Origin: Litsea cubeba
Lineage: Eukaryota > Streptophyta > Magnoliopsida > Laurales > Lauraceae
DNA length: 64,000 nt
Direction of reading: 5' to 3'
NCBI GenBank assembly: GCA_012931725.1
Contig: CM022945.1
Location: forward strand, 151,663,583 to 151,727,582
Shown: one piece after another, positions 12,245 through 22,602 of the stretch
Layout of the letters: every line of letters begins with the position of its first letter
How positions within the stretch are numbered: the first letter of the stretch is position 1
Translations under genes and position numbers: made by a program
Notes under the pieces: model-generated
Told to the model about the DNA's origin: nothing
Seen by the model: only the letters and a program-made list of their open reading frames with translations
Databases searched by the model: none

Positions 12245-12551
12245 ATTCTTCCAAAAGCTAAAAAAGGCGGAGAATCCTCAAGAGCGATAATCCAGCTGCC
12301 GCCCCTCCTAGGCCCGTCGCCGGTCGCTCCTCCTCAGAGGTGATATGAGGCAAGGTCTGGCGCAGCTGCAGTTGAGGAGCGCCCGGACGCACACCTCTTC
12401 GTCCAAGTCCCATTCCCAGAGCGAGTCGAGGATTCATCCCCGGGGGAGGAGATTATACCCCCCCCCCCCCCCCCGGCAAGATGAACAGAGACAGGAGCGC
12501 CCTCAAAGGGACAGATCCGTAGCAGTCAGCAAGTCCCACCATTCACGTCAC
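12245..12551 (+). pseudogene. gag: gag N-terminal part of Gypsy A
   Basis: The stretch aligns with the start of gag in B (PKAKKGGESS and following). The start codon is att at 12245-12247 where B has atg. A stop at 12341-12343 replaces an arginine codon (cga in B). A run of 17 C at 12458-12474 stands where B has four C, shifting the frame. The gene is then cut at 12551 by a Copia insertion and resumes at 20571. Confidence 0.85.
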
Positions 12552-14362
12552 TGTTAGTGCCACATTCCTATGCGCACTTATTTTTATATTGTCAATTCCA
12601 TGTCGAAGAATCCAAGACCTTGCCTCTCAGAATTTCTCAAGGAAGATCAAGTTTGAAGGCAGAAGATCAAGTCTCGGAAGGCCCGGATTCATAAAGAAAG
12701 ACGTCCATATGTGTGCCAACCTATTCAGGTAAATGAGACTCCAAACCAACCAAGACTTGGCCCTAAAAACCCTTAGTTTAATGGCTTAATTAATAGGGTT
12801 TTAGAGATTATTTTTTCATCTTTTTCAAGACTCAAAGCAGGCCTCAGAAGTCGGTTAACCGCCATGGTTTTCAGTCACCTCGCGGTTACTTTTCCAGAGA
12901 GCAAAACTCTCTTAAAATGGTTTTTCGGTTACCTCGCGGCTAGCCGTTTGAACAGTAACTTCACTATTCACTATTCACTATTCACTGTTCACTGTTCACT
13001 ATTCACTATTCACTAGCCGTTTGAATAGTAACTTCACTATTCACTATTCACTGTTCACTGTTCACTATTCACTAGCCGTTTGAACAGTAACACTATTCAC
13101 TGTTCACTGTTCACTATTCACTAGCCGTTTGAACAGTAACACTATTCACTGTTTACTGTTCACTAGCCGTTTTATGACCGTTTGAAAGCTTTCTATAAAT
13201 AGAAAAATGCCCCAAATCATCCATAAGGCTTGGAAATCATTCCCAAGGCCTCCAAGATCATGAGAGCTCATGTCCTAACCATTGTGTATCATATTAGAGC
13301 TCTCACAGATCATTCCATACACACTATGAGCTTGGTTTGTCAAATCTAAGAGCTTCATTAACTTAAGGAAACTGTGATGTGTGGAGACAATATTGCCTAG
13401 GGAAGAACTTGATCTATCATAGTTTATTATCCAAATCCCTAGACCAAAGACCTCTTCCCTTGACTGAGCACAACATTGGAGCATCATCATCAACATCAAG
13501 GAAGCATTGCAAGAGGCATCAAAGTTTGGAGCTGCGGTGACAAGTTTCAAAGAGCATCCTCCGGACTTCGTCAAAGAGGCAAGTGGCAACCTCCAGACTT
13601 TGTCAAAAAGTGGCAAGTGTTCTTCGCCCTCCATTCAAATTATATCTTTGTGATAGTGGATTGTTTCTGCGTGATTCCACCACTTTAAAAATTGTGATAG
13701 TGGATTGTTTCTGTGTGATTCAACCACTATAAAAGTTGTGTGTGGGGAGTAGATCTTTGTGATCGAACCTCGTGAACAAAAATGGGGAGTAGATCTGTGT
13801 GGTCGAACCTCATGAATAAAATTTATGTAGAATCAGTACTTGTGTAGTTTGATTCTTCATAGTGGAACCAGGGAACTGTGTGACCCTTGAGAGTGGATGT
13901 AGGTCTGTGTGACTGAACCACTATAAATCCCTTGTGTCAATTTCTCTTTCTCTATCTCTTGTGCTTGATTTATATATCTATATGTTGTGGAGAATGATAT
14001 GAATGATATTTAGTTTAATTGACACACATCCACTTGTGCGAAAACAACATTGAACATATTGGTAAATCAAATCTTGTTCACCACACACTCTTTAACAAAT
14101 ATTCATTTGAGCACATTGATATAAATCATGAGTGAATTTGTGAAGAGTGTTGTACTCACACTTGTGCTTACTAATATGAAACTAATTGTCTTATCTTTGA
14201 TTGTTTAAGCACTCATACATTGAACACATATTCCGCATAAGTTGTATTCTTATTTGTGTTCATTATGTTCTTGTTCCTAGTTGGAATTAAAATTGGACTA
14301 AGATGTTTTGATTGGGAAAAGAATTCCATTAGTTCTATTCATTGGCCCTAACTGGACTTTCA
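12552..14362 (+). mobile_element. 5' LTR of the non-autonomous Copia element
   Basis: It starts TGTTAGTGCC and ends GGACTTTCA. Relative to the 3' LTR it lacks about 22 bp near 14341 (the C-rich block before cattggccct), bounded by short direct repeats (ttca). A TATA box lies at 13194-13201. Confidence 0.92.
12957..13165 (+). repeat. TTCACTATT/TTCACTGTT short repeats in higher-order units (5' LTR)
   Basis: Runs of cactattcactgttcac are separated by agccgtttgaacagtaac. About four higher-order units are seen. The 3' LTR carries the same array at 19165-19345 with a different number and order of units. Confidence 0.9.
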
Positions 14363-14364
14363 TT

Positions 14365-14379
14365 TGGTATCAGAGCAGG
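14365..14379 (+). promoter_or_regulatory. Primer-binding site (initiator Met tRNA type)
   Basis: TGGTATCAGAGCAGG begins two bases after the 5' LTR. This is the standard Copia primer site complementary to initiator methionine tRNA. Confidence 0.9.
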
Positions 14380-17300
14380 TTACTCCATAAAGGCTTAACA
14401 ACCTGGAGTTGATCATGTTTCATTGCTAGTGCCAATTCCTTAGAGGGACCTCATGTATCGGAGGGACCTCAAGGACAAACCATCCAAGACCTTAGGTTGT
14501 TTTTCAAAGGAAGATTGTTAGAAAGACCTAAGATCTTGAACCCTTTTGGACCAACCTATTTCTTTTCAATTATTTCATATTGTTGGTCTATGAACTTTTG
14601 GATTTTGAGCTTATATAGTTACATTTGTTTTAATGCAAAAATATTTGTAGTCAATTGATTTTGTTCTCATAAACTTTTATAGTTATATCTTTTGGTTCAC
14701 AAAATCACTTGATTGCATCTTATTGATGTGCATTTTGTATTCATATTGTTATATTTATGAAAATGCATTTCAATGCTCTTTTAATATGCTTCAATTAATT
14801 ATGGACTTAAAAGATATTCTATCCATGATCAATTAATGGTACATCCCCTGTTTTTCAAAAATTAATGAATTTCATCTTTTTTAAAAAAAAATAGATATTT
14901 TTGAAAAAAAAATTTTCCATAGTTTTTGTTTTCAAATGGAAAATTATTCTCAACTTGTATTTGTTTCTAATTTTTATATTGTTTAAAGCACAAGTTGAAA
15001 GTTATGAGAATTGAACTTGTTTCTCTTTTTATATTTAATCTCTTGTATGAGAAATTCAATTCTTGTAATATACTCGAAACTCAATTGGTTATCTATCTAT
15101 AGGTATATTTCTCAAAATAAATGTGTTTTTGAATAAACGCATTTTCCAATTGGTTTCAAGTTATACTTTGACAAATGCTCTTAAAAGTTTTGAGTTTTAA
15201 AAGCATTGTCAATAAAAGCATTTCCTTGTCCTTTTGGAAATGTATGGTTATTACAAACAATTTGCATTTTTGTTTTTTATAGAATTACATTTCTTAAAAT
15301 GCATTGTTTACTTATAATCAATTGATTTTGTTTTCATGTACTTCTCTAGTTTCATAACATGGTTTTCAAAATCATTTGATTAAAATCTCATCATGTTAGA
15401 TTTGATTTTTGCTCTCTTTGAGTTATATCTCTTGCATTGCATTTCTATACATGATCAATTGATTATGATTTCAAAAGCCCTCTTAGCTAGATTATTCATG
15501 ATCAATTGTAGTTGTAAATTCATTTGTTTTTTTTTTTTTTTGTCATAAGTAAGATTTTTTTTTGAAAAAGAAATGATTTAAAATAATTTAGTTTTTCCAT
15601 AGATTTCCAAGTTATATTGATTGATGCTATGATGGATGGTATCCATGATCGTTTTTTTTTTTTCATGGCCTTAAACTCTTAGAGGCTACTACCATACATG
15701 AAACCCTGTTATGTATTTCATTTTCGATTTCTTTTGTTAACAGGTACTTATAAAAGGTATTTTCCTTATTTCATGTATGTAGGTACATTTGCAAGGGTAA
15801 AAAAAAAAAAAAATTATTTGTTGATGATATGACCCTCTATATGCAAATGCTAAATGGTTCTATGTATGGTTGTGTTGTTTTCTTTTGTTAACTCCATACT
15901 AAGAACTATAAAATCCATCCTTGTGCTTGTTAGTCTTTATTTAAGGAGGATGGTTATGTTAATTGATCCATATTTATGATTTCATCTTTGTACATGTTTC
16001 AATTTTCATAAGTGTGTTGTTGCTCATATGAATCTCTTCAAATCCATTTCTTGTTCATTATGATCATAACTATTATTTGATGGATGTTATATTTGTTGAG
16101 TTCATATATTTTACACCTTGGAAATTGCACACAACACCCAATCTTATTTTTATGCAATTTCTTATATTCATCATGATGCATTCAACTTATATTTTTATAA
16201 GTTATGAATATTCATGATGCTTAGTGAATTTTGTGTTTGTCACATCCATGTTCTTTTCATGGTTTTCTATTTGTTTGGTATGTTTTAAAATGTGACAAAT
16301 CTTGTGAACATTGAATTGAAATTTCACTTTAGCATCTTATCTCTCATGTTTGCCTCCTCTAAATTATGATTGTTTTCTTGAAGATGTTGGCTTCATGATA
16401 GTTGAACTTTATTTCATAAAGCATATGAAATGATGATATTTCTCATAGCATATGATTTTCAAGAGTTAAACATGCTTATGCTATGATTAATACCACTATT
16501 CTCATGGATTTCTCTGTTTTGAAACATATTTATTAGTTACATTATTTCAAAACCAGTTCAGAGTTTTAGCATTTAAAAAAAATTATTTAACAATCCATAA
16601 TTTTTTTTTTTGTATCCTTAACATGTACATCATTATGGAATTGATTTAATGCTTCGGATACTCCACCTTGATTCATTCCAAGTTGCACTCATATTGGTAT
16701 ATCTATTTGAATCATTCGAGCATTAACGTTTAAGGGAGGAAACGGGAGGAGACGGGAGACTCCTCACTTGTTGGCTAGGAGAGTGGGAGGAGACGGGAGA
16801 CTCCTCACGTGTTGGGTTTGCCAAGCGTAATTGCATGTGTGGTAGCTATGGAACTGACCTGTAATTCTGTGTGATCATGTAAAATACTTCTCTGATGCTT
16901 ATATCCTCACCAACAAGAAACATGATTCATATACTTGGTTGAATCTTAAGTTGTTGTCCTCCATTACATGTAAATCTCTTTCGATCTTGTCTATGTTTTG
17001 GAATCAACAATTCATTTTGCATATGTTCTTCATAGGTATATTTTTTAAAATGAAAAATTGAATGAGATGTGATATTGATGTCCTATCTCATATTTTTCAA
17101 ATTAGTTGTTTTGTCTTTTTGAAAATAAATATGATTTGAAAAATGAATTTTCCATTGATTTTAAGTTTTTACTTATATGGAAAATTATGCAATTGATTTT
17201 CATTTTGGGCCATGTTTAGATACATGCTTTCAAAATGAGATTTTCAATTGGTACTCATCTATTCATCATTATGTCTTTCCATGATTAGCAACATCTTGAG

Positions 17301-18747
17301 AAATTTGATCAATGTAAGCTTTAATTGTTATATTTGAGAACTCCCTAGTTTCATCTTACATCTTCTTCATGCATTACATCGGTATATTCATTGTCATCAT
17401 ATTGACAAAAAGAAGAGAATGATATTAAGGGGGAGTAGACATCTTTAAGATGATCAAATGAGAATTCATATTTGAGGATCATGGAGACACATATATGAAT
17501 ATGATGAATATTTGTTTCAAGTTTTTTTTAAAAAAAAAATAAAATCATTTTTAATTGAGAATGCATTAACTTTTATAGGTACATCTTTATGTATTTCTCA
17601 TATTGCCACATCCATGAGTTTTTAGTTCTGGTATTTTCTAAGATATGGATGTTTTTATCTTTGATCATCACTATGCTCTGTATTGTGTTTTTCTTTTGTG
17701 TGATGATTTTGCAAGTCATATGCTCCTCTATTTGTAAATTTCTTATCTTGATGACTTGTTTGGAATGCAATGTACCCAATTCATCATTTTATATTATAAT
17801 CGCTTATTTTGATGATTAAATTCATTTTGTGATTGCATTCATCCTCATAACATTCATCATGCCTTTGTAAGTTAAATTTTTCTAAAGATTGAATGTTATG
17901 GTTTTAGATTTTATTTTCTTTGGTATCATAATGCATGTTCCTATCATATGTTTTTAAATGGATCGATTTTCTTTTGGAACCTCATGCATTCCTCATAATC
18001 TTTGTATGTGCTTCATAGTTATATCAGTATGATTATGCAGGTTCATCACTACGGTTAAGTGGTGAAAAAGGTCAATAAAATGAAATTTCATATGATCTTT
18101 ATCGAGTCCTTACTCTTCAATCGGTTTGTATCATTTGAAGGACTTAGAGAATCCTTAAATGGATTCATGGAATTGATATGGACTTTCTTAGTTGATTTAT
18201 ATAGTTCAATTCCATCTTAGCATGATTACATCTCTTTATAGTCAAATCTTTTGATATCATTCTTGCTAACCCCTCTATGCTTATAGGTGAATCTTTTTAT
18301 ATCCTTGATATCATAATATGCTAACTATTGATATCTCTCACTTCTCCTTATCTCTCTATAGTACTCCATATGCTTCATCGGGACATCTCTTTATCAATTT
18401 GGGACAAAAAAGGGGGAGAATAAATGGATTGAATCCTGAAAATGGAGAGATTAAACAAAGGGGGAGTGTGTAGAACAAAGGGTGAAAACACACTCTATCT
18501 ATGATATTTTGTGACTAATAATTAAGGGGGAGTAGCAATCCCACCATAGAATGTATATGTCAATGTCTTATGCAGGTATATCTTTAAGAGACAAAGCACA
18601 TTCTCAGGGGGAGTATTTAGAGTCATGAGTCTTTGAGTTGTAATTGTTGTATCTTTTGTAAAGGTCATGTACTCTTGTAATCTTGGTTGTATTTGAGTCC
18701 ATTTGCTGTATTTCAATCAAGAATAGGTGTTTTGCCACGAAATTGAC
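14380..18747 (+). mobile_element. Non-coding internal region of the Copia element
   Basis: The region is strongly AT-rich, with no open frame that looks coding. Purine motifs containing gggggag occur at 17428, 18411, 18460, 18524 and 18607. There are several poly-T and poly-A runs (for example 15530-15541, 15800-15813). Confidence 0.85.
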
Positions 18748-18759
18748 AAAGGGGGAGAT
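18748..18759 (+). promoter_or_regulatory. Polypurine tract of the Copia element
   Basis: aaagggggagat lies immediately before the 3' LTR start TGTTAGTGCC. It is identical to the tract at 420-431. Confidence 0.85.
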
Positions 18760-20565
18760 TGTTAGTGCCACATTCCTATGCGCACTTATTTTTATATTGT
18801 CAATTCCGTGTCGAAGAATCCAAGACCTTGCCTCTCAGAATTTCTCAAGGAAGATCAAGTTTGAAGGCAGAAGATCAAGTCTCGGAAGGCCCGGATTCAT
18901 AAAGAAAGACGTCCATATGTGTGCCAATCTATTCAGGTAAATGGGACTCCAAACCAACCAAGACTTGGCCCTAAAAACCCTTAGTTTAATGGCTTATTTA
19001 ATAGGGTTTTAGAGATTATTTTTTCAGCTTTTTCAAGACTCAAAACAGGCCTCAGAAGTCGGCTAACCGCCATGATTTTCGGTCACCTCGCGGTTACTTT
19101 TCCAGAGAGCAAAAACTCTCTTAAAATGGTTTTTCGGTTACCTCGCGGCTAGCCGTTTGAACAGTAACTTCACTATTCACTATTCACTGTTCACTGTCCA
19201 CTATTCACTATTCACTAGCCGTTTTAACAGTAACTTCACTATTCACTATTCACTGTTCACTGTTCACTATTCACTAGCCGTTTGAACAGTAACACTATTC
19301 ACTTCATACTAGCCGTTAACAGTAATTCACTGTTCACTGTTCACTAGCCGTTTTATGACCGTTTGAAAGCTTTCTATAAATAGAAAAATGCCCCAAATCA
19401 TCCATAAGGCTTGGAAATCATTCCCAAGGCCTCCAAGATCATGAGAGCTCATGTCCTAACCATTGTGTATCATATTAGAGCTCTCATAGATCATTCCATA
19501 CACACTATGAGCTTGGTTTGTCAAATCTAAGAGCTTCATTAGCTTAAGGAAACTGTGATGTGTGGAGACAATATTGCCTAGGGAAGAACTTGATCTATCA
19601 TAGTTTATTATCCAAATCCCTAGACCAAAGACCTCTTTCCTTGACTGAGCACAACATTGGAGCATCATCATCAACATCAAGGAAGCATTGCAAGAGGCAT
19701 CAAAGTTTGGAGCTGCGGTGACAAGTTTCAAAGAGCATCCTCCGGACTTCGTCAAAGAGGCAAGTGGCAACCTCCAGGCTTTTTCAGAAAGAGGCAAGTG
19801 TTCTTCGCCCTCCATTCAAATTATATCTTTGTGATAGTGGATTGTTTCTGCGTGATTCAACCACTTTAAAAATTGTGACAGTGGATTGTTTATGTGTGAT
19901 TCAACCGCACTAAAAGTTGTGTGTGGGGAGTAGATCTTTGTGATCGAGCCTCGTGAACAAAAATGGGGAGTAGATCTGTGTGGTCGAACCTCGTGAATAA
20001 AATTTATGTAGAATCAGTACTTGTGTAGTTTGATACTTCATAGTGGAACCAGGGGACTGTGTGACCCTTGAGAGTGGATGTAGGTCTGTGTGACTGAACC
20101 ACTATAAATCCTTTGTGTCAATTTCTCTATCTCTATCTCTTGTGCTTGATATATATATCTATATATTGTGGAGAATGATATGAATGATATTTAGTTTAAT
20201 TGACACACATCCACTTGTGCGAAAACAACATTGATCATATTGGTAAATCAAATCTTGTTTAGCACACACTCTTTAACAAATATTCATTTGAGCACATTGA
20301 TATACATCATAAGTGAATTTGTGAAGAGTGTTGTACTCACACTTATGCTTACTAATATGAAACTAATTGTCTTATCTTTGATTGTTTAAGCACTCATACG
20401 TTGAACACATATTCCGCATAAGTTGTGTTCTTATTTGTGTTCATTATGTTCTTGTTCCTAGTTGGAATTAAAATTGGACTAAGATGTTTTAATTGGGAAA
20501 AGAATTCCATTAGTCCTATTCACCCCCCCTCTAGGACACTTTCATTGGCCCTAGCTGCACTTTCA
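18760..20565 (+). mobile_element. 3' LTR of the non-autonomous Copia element
   Basis: It starts TGTTAGTGCC and ends GCACTTTCA, followed by the target duplication gtcac. A TATA box is at 19375-19382 and the short-repeat array at 19165-19345. It keeps the C-rich end block (caccccccctctagg at 20521) that the 5' LTR has lost. Confidence 0.92.
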
Positions 20566-20570
20566 GTCAC

Positions 20571-21960
20571 TTCATTGGTGATGGGGACGTCGTGGCCTAA
20601 AACATCCTCATCCAAGAGCAAGAAAGGTTAATCCGTCAGCTCCAGCAACAACTAAGAGCCAGAGGAGTAACCTCATTAAAGCAACCTTCGGGACACCAGA
20701 GTGAGAGGAAGGTAGCTCAGAGCAGGATGATTGCCTCCTCCCACGAGGATCTGAGAACTTACGTGAAAGAAAAGGGCAACCGAGCCCACGATGAAAGTTC
20801 GAGCAATAGTCGAAGCCATCACAGCTGAGACAGTCACGCTCGAAGCCATCACAGTCGAGGCCATTCGAAGAGAAAGTCAGAAACCCTGTCACCGAAGAAG
20901 GACGACGGGCAGGAATGGCTCGACAGGCGCATCAAGCTGGCGGTTCAGCGCAATTTAGAGATGGCTGGACTCACCCGAGATCAGCAGGATGTTTGTGGCC
21001 CCACCAATCTTGGAGTTTCCCCATTCACTTGAGAGATCAAAGACTCCTCCCTACCCAAGAAATTCTCCGTTCCGCGATTTTTCCTCTACGACGGGGTCCG
21101 AACCCCGCCGCTCACCTCCAGCACTTTTCTCAGAGGATGTCTATTTGGGGAGACGAGGGGCACCTGAACTGTAAAATCTTCTCTTCCAGTTTGAGTGACC
21201 TCCCTCTGAAGTGGTTCTACATTCTCCCAGAGAGATCTGTCTCGAGCTGGAGGCAACTCCAGTCTCATTCCTGAAGAAATTTCAAGCTAACAGTGTCGTT
21301 CCCAAGACCGATGCTGATATACTGGCCCTGGAGATGAAGCAGAGTGAAAATATTACCCAGTTCGCCAAGCGATTCTGGGCAACATACAGTCAGATCGAAG
21401 TCTCCAAAGACAAAGTGGTGATTTTCGCCTTCCATAACGCTCTGTTACTAGGTAACGAGCTTATGAAAGACCTGGCTGGAGACCTTGTAACCTCCGTGCC
21501 AGCATTTGATGTCCAGGGTGAAGTGATACATTGCCCGAGAAGAAGACAATATTCGAGCCCGAGAGAGCCAGCGTTGGGCATAGGGACAAAGGCGATCAGC
21601 CTCATAAGAAGGACAAGAAGTCATTCATTCAGGAAAGAGGAGCCGAACCAAGCTTGGGTTTCGGCCACCTCGGCGAAAACCCGGCATCCAAATCTGGGGG
21701 TGGCAGGAAGCCCAGACCTCCCTCCAATTCCTACCAAGCTGTGAACACCATCTTCAAGGAGCCAATCCATCAGATCATGAACAAAATCAAGAAGCAACCA
21801 TACTTCAGCTGGCCTCAGCCTATGCAGGGTGATCCCTCCTCCCGAGACCAAAGCAGGTTTTGTGCCTACCACAAGCAAAACGGGCACAAAACCGAGGAGT
21901 GCAGGATCCTGAAGTCACACCTGGAAAAGCTTGCCAAATAGGGCCACCTGAAGGATTATA
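20571..21960 (+). pseudogene. gag: gag remainder of Gypsy A
   Basis: After the Copia element the gag similarity to B resumes exactly. A frame at 21211-21744 holds FLKKFQANSVVPKTDADI and ITQFAKRFW, matching the B capsid region. A second frame at 21531-21941 holds YFSWPQPMQG and FCAYHKQNGHKTEEC, a reduced zinc knuckle typical of Tat gag. The two frames are offset, so a frameshift separates them, and stops occur upstream (for example in cctaaaacatcc near 20598). The stop near 21939-21941 precedes GHLKDYIK, which continues the same frame. Confidence 0.9.
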
Positions 21961-22189
21961 TAAAAGCAGGTGATGTTAGCAGCAGCCGAAATCATCGAGG
22001 CGGCGATAAGGATCCAGACAGCGATGGATCAGAGAAAATCATCAATGTCATCCACCAAGCACCCTCTGTACCTTCCGCTTCCCCAAGGAGCAATACTCAG
22101 GCTCGTGCCGAGGCCAGGGGGGCCTCTCATGGGAAAGAGATAATGAGAGCAGAGCTCGGACCAGCATCAAAGAAAGCACGGCGCGAGCA

Positions 22190-22602
22190 CCCTACGATCC
22201 ACTCCTCCTCACATTGAAGCTGCGGGACTTCACAGTCAAGAGGATCCTCATCAACTCCGGCAGCTCGTCTAAAATCCTCTATTTCGGCTATTTCAAAAAA
22301 ATGGGACTTTCGGAAGCAGACTTGCAGGAGGCTCGTACGCGTTTGATAAGATTCAGTGCCAAGCCGGTGTACCCCAAAGGGAAGGTCACTCTGGAAACTC
22401 GGGTAGGCAGGGCCTCCATGATGACCGACTTCCTCGTGGTAGATGCTCCCTCTCCCTATAATGCTATTATGGGCAGAACCTGGCTCCACAATATGGAGGC
22501 TATTCCCTCCACTCTTCACCAAAAGCTCAAGCTCTTGTTGGAGAACAAAGATGACAATGTGGATGTGATCACCGTGGAAGGGGACCAGCAGATGGCCAGA
22601 TA
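22190..22602 (+). pseudogene. Aspartic protease region of Gypsy A
   Basis: The segment has KRILINSGSSSKIL, followed by KPVYPKGKV and DAPSPYNAIMGRTWLH. Retroviral-type proteases need D-S/T-G; here the aspartate is asparagine (aac at 22253-22255), so the copy would be inactive. The similarity to B runs throughout. The reading frame ends in a stop at about 22601. Confidence 0.85.

Larger units (their letters stand above)
12552..20565 (+). mobile_element. Non-autonomous Copia (SIRE-like) element inserted in gag of Gypsy A
   Basis: Two LTRs of 1811 and 1806 bp flank a 4.4 kb internal region without coding sequence. The target duplication gtcac is at 12547-12551 and 20566-20570, and joining the flanks restores the alignment to B gag. 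It has a primer-binding site and a polypurine tract but no gag or pol, so it must borrow proteins from a partner element (LARD-like). Its LTRs differ by only a few percent in the part I compared, so the insertion is fairly recent. Confidence 0.92.

Noticed and set aside
17573..17819. Frames of 68 and 76 codons in the Copia internal region
   Set aside because: They are low-complexity, AT-driven translations on both strands without any conserved motif.
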